Source: Staphylococcus pettenkoferi (GTDB lineage: Bacteria; Bacillota; Bacilli; Staphylococcales; Staphylococcaceae). Taken from it: a stretch of 64,000 nucleotides of DNA. Shown piece after piece: positions 63,836 through 64,000 of this stretch; the stretch's first letter is position 1; every line of letters starts with the position of its first letter. The stretch is taken from positions 19,002 to 83,001 of the forward strand of contig NZ_PPRN01000043.1 of assembly GCF_002902685.1 (NCBI RefSeq), given 5' to 3'. The notes beneath the pieces are model-generated. The model saw only the letters and a list, made by a program, of their open reading frames with translations. It was not told the origin of the DNA and ran no database searches. Made by a program: the position numbers and the translations under genes.

Positions 63836-64000
<165 letters not shown>

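Overview
The window is chromosomal DNA from a Staphylococcus that is not S. aureus. The gene order from perR back through bcp, hemL2, a Sav1866-type exporter, mutY, recX, sgtB, vraUTSR, map, murT-gatD, ftnA, dinB, dgkB, gatCAB, camS-ligA-pcrA-pcrB, purB, nadE-pncB, nos and ppaC is the S. aureus core backbone as I remember it. Several accessory genes break that order, and codon use looks richer in G+C than S. aureus. The last 165 bases are the start of a 16S rRNA gene with a staphylococcal V1 region. I cannot name the species from this alone.

Layout: 1-12.8 kb holds a cut DUF4097 gene, a C45-type acyltransferase, a YolD-like gene with a LexA-type promoter, a lactonase, aldH, ppaC, and NAD salvage (pncA, pncB-nadE) with nos and an unusual beta-helix protein between them. 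13-27.5 kb holds purB, a YerC-type regulator, the pcrB-pcrA-ligA-camS operon, a BceAB-type peptide-resistance ABC transporter where S. aureus carries putP, and gatCAB. 27.6-37.7 kb holds dgkB, rlmCD, dinB, an exonuclease, ferritin, the lipid II amidation pair murT-gatD, an aromatic-acid-exporter-like protein and map. 37.8-49.6 kb holds the cell-wall stress operon vraU-vraT-vraS-vraR, a frameshifted beta-carbonic anhydrase, yihY, ptpA, ampS, yfkAB, a DJ-1 protein and sgtB. 49.7-62.9 kb holds recX, yfhH, a TagH/TagG-like pair with a degenerate ATPase, mutY, a DUF402 phosphatase, the Sav1866 ortholog, a second ArAE protein, hemL2, bcp and perR. An AT-rich gap with two tandem rRNA promoters then leads into 16S rRNA.

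Functional threads: cell-envelope building and stress response (murT-gatD, vraUTSR, sgtB, the TagGH-like pair, BceAB-like pair, Sav1866 ortholog); peroxide and iron control (perR with PerR-type boxes before perR, bcp and ftnA, and a Fur-type box before ftnA/murT); DNA repair (pcrA, NAD-dependent ligA, dinB, recX, mutY, the LexA-boxed yolD); and NAD supply.

Most notable observations: (1) a 240-nt structured, switch-like leader directly before the Sav1866 ortholog; (2) a one-base deletion that splits the carbonic anhydrase; (3) a LexA-type box placed exactly in the promoter spacer of an orphan yolD-like gene; (4) a TagH-like protein whose Walker A, signature and Walker B motifs are all lost; (5) a BceAB-type pair at the putP locus; (6) an 86-nt GC-rich inverted repeat of unknown function. 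I saw no CRISPR array, insertion sequence, prophage or tRNA gene.
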